A DNA stretch of 11,493 bases from REDI01 sp964586865. Lineage in GTDB: Bacteria > Myxococcota_A > UBA796 > GCA-2862545. Shown piece by piece: positions 8,525 through 11,493 of the stretch (positions are counted from its first letter, which is position 1; each line of letters opens with the position of its first letter). A program made the position numbers and the translations under genes. Where the stretch lies: positions 1 to 11,493 of the forward strand of contig CAZPJM010000157.1 in the NCBI GenBank assembly GCA_964586865.1. The letters are read 5' to 3'. The notes under the pieces are model-generated. The model was not told where the DNA came from and searched no databases. It saw nothing but the letters and a program-made list of their open reading frames with translations.

Positions 8525-9400
8525 CTGCGCCCCCACACCCTGCTTCGCGCCCTGGTGGGCCCGTCCCTCATCGGCCTGTCCCTGGCCGGTGCCTCCGGCT
8601 GCGCGGGCCTGCTGGACAGCCTCGGGGACGACGCGGACCTGTACCGCGACGGGGGCGGCTACCCGACCCGGCCCTGCTCCACCGCCGGCCGTCAGGCGCT
8701 GGCGCGCTACGCCACCAACGAGGTCGGCGGCACCACCCGCGACTTCGCGCTGCTCGACCAGTACGGCTACCGGGTGCGGCTCTCCCACTTCTGCGGCCAC
8801 AGCATCCTGCTGGCCATCGCCGCCATGGACGATCCCGAGGACAGCGCCTGGCTCGACCCGCTCCCCGAGCTGGCCGCCGAGCGACCGCCCGAGGCCCCGC
8901 CGCTGACCGTCATCACCGTCTGGGTCCGCGCTCCCGACGGCGAGATCCCGGGCGTCCCGGAGCTCCGGGCCCACGCGGTCCGGCTCGCCGAGGGCCACCC
9001 CGAGACGGTGTCGTGCGACCCCACCCTCTACAATGAGGACACGACGGGCCCGACCTGCTCCTTCCGCGGGGCGTACGTCCTGCGCTTCCCGCGCACCCTG
9101 CCCGTCCTCCAGGATCCGCTCCGGCTCCAGGGCTACGGCGACCTGCCCGCCGCCGCCGGGGTGCAGTGGGTGGCCTCGGACGTCCCGCCCCCCGAGGACC
9201 TGCGACCCCTCCGCGAGGTGAGCAGCCGCTTCCGCTTCCGGAGCCTCCCGGCCTTCGTGCTGATGGAGCCCGAGGTCCGGAGCACGGAGGGCGGGCGTGC
9301 CCGCCTGCCCATCATCCGCGTCCGCACCACCGACCCGGAGGACCCGGAGCTGCTGGAGGGGCTGCGCTGGCCGCCCCCCGAGGTCCCCGGAGACGACTGA
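8525..9400 (+). CDS. Lipoprotein with redoxin-like fold, no visible thioredoxin active site
   Basis: Started at CTG 8525, the 291-residue protein begins with a textbook lipoprotein signal: MRPHTLLRAL, a hydrophobic stretch, and lipobox ASGC with C26 as the lipidated residue. AGG at 8516-8518, within GAGGTG 8515-8520, provides the ribosome binding site. The alternative GTG at 8555 has no ribosome binding site and would remove the basic n-region. Ala at +2 suggests outer-membrane rather than inner-membrane retention. Residues about 72-98 (RDFALLDQYGYRVRLSHFCG, then ILLAIAAMD) follow the AhpC/TSA-redoxin pattern, and PPLTVITVWVRAPDGE fits the next strand, but the CxxC expected after the first strand is missing. 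Other Cys are in PTRPCST, FCG, VSCDP and PTCSF. Function is unknown; a non-catalytic thioredoxin-fold lipoprotein is my best description. Confidence 0.8.
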   Translation: MRPHTLLRALVGPSLIGLSLAGASGCAGLLDSLGDDADLYRDGGGYPTRPCSTAGRQALARYATNEVGGTTRDFALLDQYGYRVRLSHFCGHSILLAIAAMDDPEDSAWLDPLPELAAERPPEAPPLTVITVWVRAPDGEIPGVPELRAHAVRLAEGHPETVSCDPTLYNEDTTGPTCSFRGAYVLRFPRTLPVLQDPLRLQGYGDLPAAAGVQWVASDVPPPEDLRPLREVSSRFRFRSLPAFVLMEPEVRSTEGGRARLPIIRVRTTDPEDPELLEGLRWPPPEVPGDD

Positions 9401-9432
9401 GGGACCGGGGCGGGCGGGCCCCCGCGGCCGAA

Positions 9433-9446
9433 GGGCGGATCCGCCC
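9433..9446. terminator. Perfect 14-bp GC palindrome after the lipoprotein gene
   Basis: GGGCGGATCCGCCC is a perfect palindrome 33 bp after the lipoprotein stop and 16 bp before the -35 box of the next promoter. It could be a terminator without U-tract, or an operator placed just upstream of the promoter. Confidence 0.35.
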
Positions 9447-9462
9447 GACCGACCAGCCGGAC

Positions 9463-9491
9463 TTGACGGTTTGGGCGTTCTGCCTTACAAT
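9463..9491 (+). promoter_or_regulatory. Near-consensus sigma-70 promoter
   Basis: TTGACG (9463-9468) and TACAAT (9486-9491) each differ from the consensus by one base and are separated by exactly 17 bp. It is the best sigma-70 match I could find in the window and stands out against the GC-rich background. Transcription should begin near 9498-9500, giving either a leader of about 123 nt before the small basic gene or a leaderless message starting at the ATG at 9500. Confidence 0.8.
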
Positions 9492-9499
9492 CCGGTCAG

Positions 9500-9622
9500 A
9501 TGGCTCCCCTGTTCCCACAGCTGCGCGATGCCCACGTCGTTGTCCGCGCCTGGTCATGCGGGAGCCGTCCGGCCGCGCCCGGAGCGCCGCTGTCATCGAA
9601 CCCATCCCTCCAGGAGGACCTT
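9500..9622 (+). promoter_or_regulatory. Leader of the small basic gene, open in the same frame
   Basis: This stretch lies between the predicted transcription start and the ATC start of the small basic protein. An ATG at 9500-9502, at or within 2 nt of the expected +1, opens the same frame with no stop, so a leaderless 116-residue form is possible. The encoded 41 residues (MAPLFPQLRDAHVVVRAW and a Pro/Ala/Ser-rich rest) look unlike the basic C-terminal part. The segment ends in AGGAGG at 9612-9617. Confidence 0.4.
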
Positions 9623-9850
9623 ATCTCGTCGACGTCGTCGTCTCGCCCGAAGAAGCTGTTCACGATCACCTCCGACCGCAACACCCGCGAGGTCCATGGT
9701 CGCCACGCTGCCATCAAGGCGGCCAAGACCATGTCCCGTCGCACCTGGCGTCCCGTGCATGTGGAGCGCGAGGACCAGAAGGTGCAGATGAAGTACCACC
9801 GCGGTTCGCTGCAGGACTTCCGCATGGATCCGCGCAAGCGACGGAGCTGA
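9623..9850 (+). CDS. Small, strongly basic protein of unknown function, apparent ATC start
   Basis: The 75-residue protein has 20 Lys/Arg against 7 Asp/Glu, plus 4 His, so it is likely to bind nucleic acid; I recognise no family and it does not match ribosomal proteins I know of this size (bL28, bL31, bL33, bL34, bS21). Visible segments are a Ser-rich N-terminus, SRPKKLFTITSDRNTREVHG, a short helix RHAAIKAAKTMSRRTWRP, then VHVEREDQKVQMKYHRG and a basic end DPRKRRS. The start is chosen because a perfect AGGAGG (9612-9617) stands 5 nt before ATC 9623, and no ATG, GTG or TTG is near in this frame. ATG 9500 is an in-frame alternative giving 116 residues, possibly leaderless. A near-consensus promoter upstream and a good terminator downstream indicate a monocistronic, probably highly expressed gene. 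Confidence 0.7.
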   Translation: MSSTSSSRPKKLFTITSDRNTREVHGRHAAIKAAKTMSRRTWRPVHVEREDQKVQMKYHRGSLQDFRMDPRKRRS

Positions 9851-9862
9851 TCAGGACCCGGA

Positions 9863-9902
9863 GGCCTCGGACCAGCTCGGCGTCCGGGGCCTTCGTGTTC
9901 TT
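9863..9902 (+). terminator. Rho-independent terminator after the small basic gene
   Basis: GGCCTCGGAC (9863-9872) pairs with GTCCGGGGCC (9882-9891) in a 10-bp stem with one G-U pair and a 9-nt loop. It is followed by TTCGTGTTCTT, the most T-rich tail of any hairpin here. It begins 12 bp after the stop codon. Confidence 0.75.
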
Positions 9903-9956
9903 CGCGCACACGACATCCACCCCTGCCTCCACGACCCCCAAAACGATCGGTGATTC

Positions 9957-10949
9957 ATGTCCCTGACCCTGCCGACCCCTGACACCACCGCCGGCTCCCC
10001 CGCCGACGCACCCCAGCTCGTGCGCCACAAGAAGTGCCCCAAGTGGGGCCGCGGCGCCCTCATCTGGACCAAGCCCACCAAGCGCGCCTACCAGTTCGAG
10101 GACGGCCGCCTCCGCGTCTTCAAGCGCGGCTTCTTCGACCTGCTCGAGCCCGTCGAGATCGGCAACAAGGCGAGCGACCAGCTCACCGACCGCCTGCAGG
10201 AGCGCGGCGAGGCCCGCGCCGCCGTCCGCGAGGCCCGCCGCGAGGCCCGGAAGCAGGCCCCCCCGGTGGATGCCGCGGTCAACATGAAGCGCCAGATCGA
10301 CTACTTCCTCGAGCACTTCCCCGATGGCTTCACCGGGGATGCCTGGCGGGACAAGCACCGCGGCGGCGACGGCCGGCGCCTGAAGCGTCACCGCGAGCCC
10401 GTGGTGGAGGACATCCGTGAGCTGCTCTCGGAGACCCGACTCGCCGACAGCGTCGAGAACGGCGAGGCCGCCCAGGTCCAGCAGGCCATCCTGGACATCC
10501 TGGAGAACACCGACCTGGTGCCCCCGGGGCAGCGCCGCCACTTCAAGGCCGCCAAGGTCGACGGCGCCTGGCTCGAGGCGCTCCACGACCTCCTGCACGG
10601 CGACGCCGCCGACGATGTGCGCTTCGAGCGCTGGGTCGTGCAGCTCCGCCGGGTCAACGACGACGCCTGCACCTGGCCGCTGGCCACCTTCCCCGCGGCC
10701 CTTCTGCGCCCCGACACCGAGCCCCTCATCCGTCGGACGGTCCTGCGGCGGCAGCTCGCCCGGGTCCGGCCCACCCTGCCGCTGCCCAAGGACCCCGGGG
10801 CGCCCATCCTCAACCAGCTCCGGGACCTGTTCGACTGGATGCACGCCCAGCTCGCCGAGGCGGGGGCGGCCCCCAACGACCACCTCGACATCTACGACTT
10901 CATGCGCCTGACCCTCCGCAAGAAGGCCCTCGAGGCCATCGAGGACTGA
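9957..10949 (+). CDS. Protein with N-terminal DUF3553/Tudor-like domain, function unknown
   Basis: The 330-residue cytoplasmic protein starts at ATG 9957 with only a weak GGTGA in front. Residues about 20-66 (LVRHKKCPKWGRGALIWTK, YQFEDGRLRVFKRGFFDLLEPV) match the small beta-barrel pattern of DUF3553, also seen at the C-terminus of some UvrD-type helicases and resembling the CarD/TRCF RNA-polymerase-interacting fold: a His-x-x-x-x-x-Trp-Gly turn, then a V/F-x-F-x-D-G strand. Residues about 75-100 are a charged Arg/Ala/Glu helix that may form a coiled coil. Residues about 105-150 include FLEHFPDGF and a basic patch, and the rest is helical and charged. A role in transcription or DNA repair is suggested only by the N-terminal domain. 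It lies between two strong hairpins, so it is probably its own transcription unit. Confidence 0.8.
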   Translation: MSLTLPTPDTTAGSPADAPQLVRHKKCPKWGRGALIWTKPTKRAYQFEDGRLRVFKRGFFDLLEPVEIGNKASDQLTDRLQERGEARAAVREARREARKQAPPVDAAVNMKRQIDYFLEHFPDGFTGDAWRDKHRGGDGRRLKRHREPVVEDIRELLSETRLADSVENGEAAQVQQAILDILENTDLVPPGQRRHFKAAKVDGAWLEALHDLLHGDAADDVRFERWVVQLRRVNDDACTWPLATFPAALLRPDTEPLIRRTVLRRQLARVRPTLPLPKDPGAPILNQLRDLFDWMHAQLAEAGAAPNDHLDIYDFMRLTLRKKALEAIED

Positions 10950-10981
10950 CCGCGCCACGGGCCCCCGGGCCCGGCAAGCCC

Positions 10982-11018
10982 TCGGGCGGGATCGTTTCGA
11001 ATGAACGGTCCCGCCCGA
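10982..11018 (+). terminator. 15-bp stem-loop after the Tudor-like gene
   Basis: TCGGGCGGGATCGTT (10982-10996) pairs with AACGGTCCCGCCCGA (11004-11018) along 15 bp with a single G-U pair and a 7-nt loop. It is 33 bp after the stop and 43 bp before the next start. The following ACGTCGTTCC is only weakly T-rich. Terminator is the simplest reading; a regulatory hairpin for the downstream gene is possible. Confidence 0.6.
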
Positions 11019-11061
11019 ACGTCGTTCCGGTGTCTGAACCACCGAGCTGTGGAGGGCTTGC

Positions 11062-11493
11062 ATGAACCCCGAGACCGATCGCCGCCAGGCCGCCCGCCGC
11101 GCCGCTGCCCCGTCGGTGGACTTCTCGCTGCTGCCGGCCTCCCCCGACCACGAGGCGTGGCGGGAGCTGATCCGCGAGGAGCGCGAGCAGGCCGGTGGCG
11201 CGAAGGCCCGGGCCGCCGGCGACGAGCCCGCACCCGCCGCCGCGGAGGTCGCCGGTCCCGATCCCCTCGACGCGCCCGGCCCGGCGACGGCGGAGGGCGA
11301 GCGCCCCACGCGCTCCGGAGACATCCCCGACCGCTTCCGCTACCGCCCCCGGCCCGCGGACCACCCCACCCTCCAGCCCTTCGACGCCCCCACCGCCCGG
11401 GCCCTCGCCGCCGGCGAGGCCGACCTGGCCGCGGCCGAGGCCTTCCTGGCGGGTCACCTGGGCCCGCGTCGGGGCGCGGCCTACGCCCACAGC
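11062..11493 (+). CDS. N-terminal 144 residues of an unrecognised Ala/Pro-rich protein (partial)
   Basis: ATG 11062 has GGAGG (11051-11055) 6 nt upstream, the best-placed ordinary ribosome binding site on this strand, and the frame is open to the window end. The visible part has a basic start (NPETDRRQAARRAAAP), a segment VDFSLLPASPDHEAWRELIREEREQ that looks structured, an acidic Ala/Pro linker (about 45-85), then DIPDRFRYRPRPADHPTLQPFD and an Ala-rich helix. No signal peptide is seen. No family is recognised, and the missing C-terminus may hold the informative domain. Confidence 0.75.
   Translation, partial: MNPETDRRQAARRAAAPSVDFSLLPASPDHEAWRELIREEREQAGGAKARAAGDEPAPAAAEVAGPDPLDAPGPATAEGERPTRSGDIPDRFRYRPRPADHPTLQPFDAPTARALAAGEADLAAAEAFLAGHLGPRRGAAYAHS

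Noticed and set aside
9714..11324. Minus-strand frame of over 500 codons across the right-hand genes
   Set aside because: It spans several plus-strand genes and their hairpins, shows no domain, and is expected in this composition.

Overview
The window is chromosomal DNA of a very G+C-rich (well above 65% by eye, not counted) Gram-negative bacterium. Evidence for a Gram-negative envelope is a lipoprotein and a long secreted protein with a beta-barrel-like C-terminus. The SahR-type regulator, the Ala/Pro/Arg-rich proteins and the mixture of housekeeping and unfamiliar genes suggest a deltaproteobacterial or Myxococcota-like lineage; this placement is an inference, because no rRNA or marker gene is present. 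There is no mobile element, CRISPR array, tRNA or rRNA.

Left part (1-2751): the first codons of a leftward gene, then a leftward ArsR-helix-turn-helix/methyltransferase fusion (SahR type), divergent from ahcY (S-adenosylhomocysteine hydrolase). A 34-bp, almost perfect palindrome sits between the two and is the probable SahR operator. A second perfect hairpin/palindrome lies in front of the left-edge gene. Together this is a methyl-cycle unit: SahR senses SAH and AhcY removes it.

Middle (2919-8391): a 920-residue exported protein combines a gluzincin-like metallopeptidase domain, a TolB/WD40-like propeller and a barrel-like tail. It converges on bioB (biotin synthase), the two stop codons being 18 bp apart around a GC palindrome. 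Upstream of bioB on the same strand lies an unrecognised 320-residue protein with HELHH and HSH motifs, and upstream of that a short STAS-like protein.

Right part (8525-11493), all rightward: a lipoprotein with a redoxin-like strand pattern but no visible thioredoxin active site; a near-consensus sigma-70 promoter driving a 75-residue, strongly basic protein; a 330-residue protein with an N-terminal DUF3553/Tudor-like domain; and the 5' part of an unrecognised Ala/Pro-rich protein that runs off the edge. Rho-independent-like hairpins separate the last three.

A recurring oddity is the start codons: three genes (sahR, the lipoprotein, the small basic protein) have their best Shine-Dalgarno sequence in front of a CTG, CTG and ATC respectively, with no well-placed ATG, GTG or TTG in frame.
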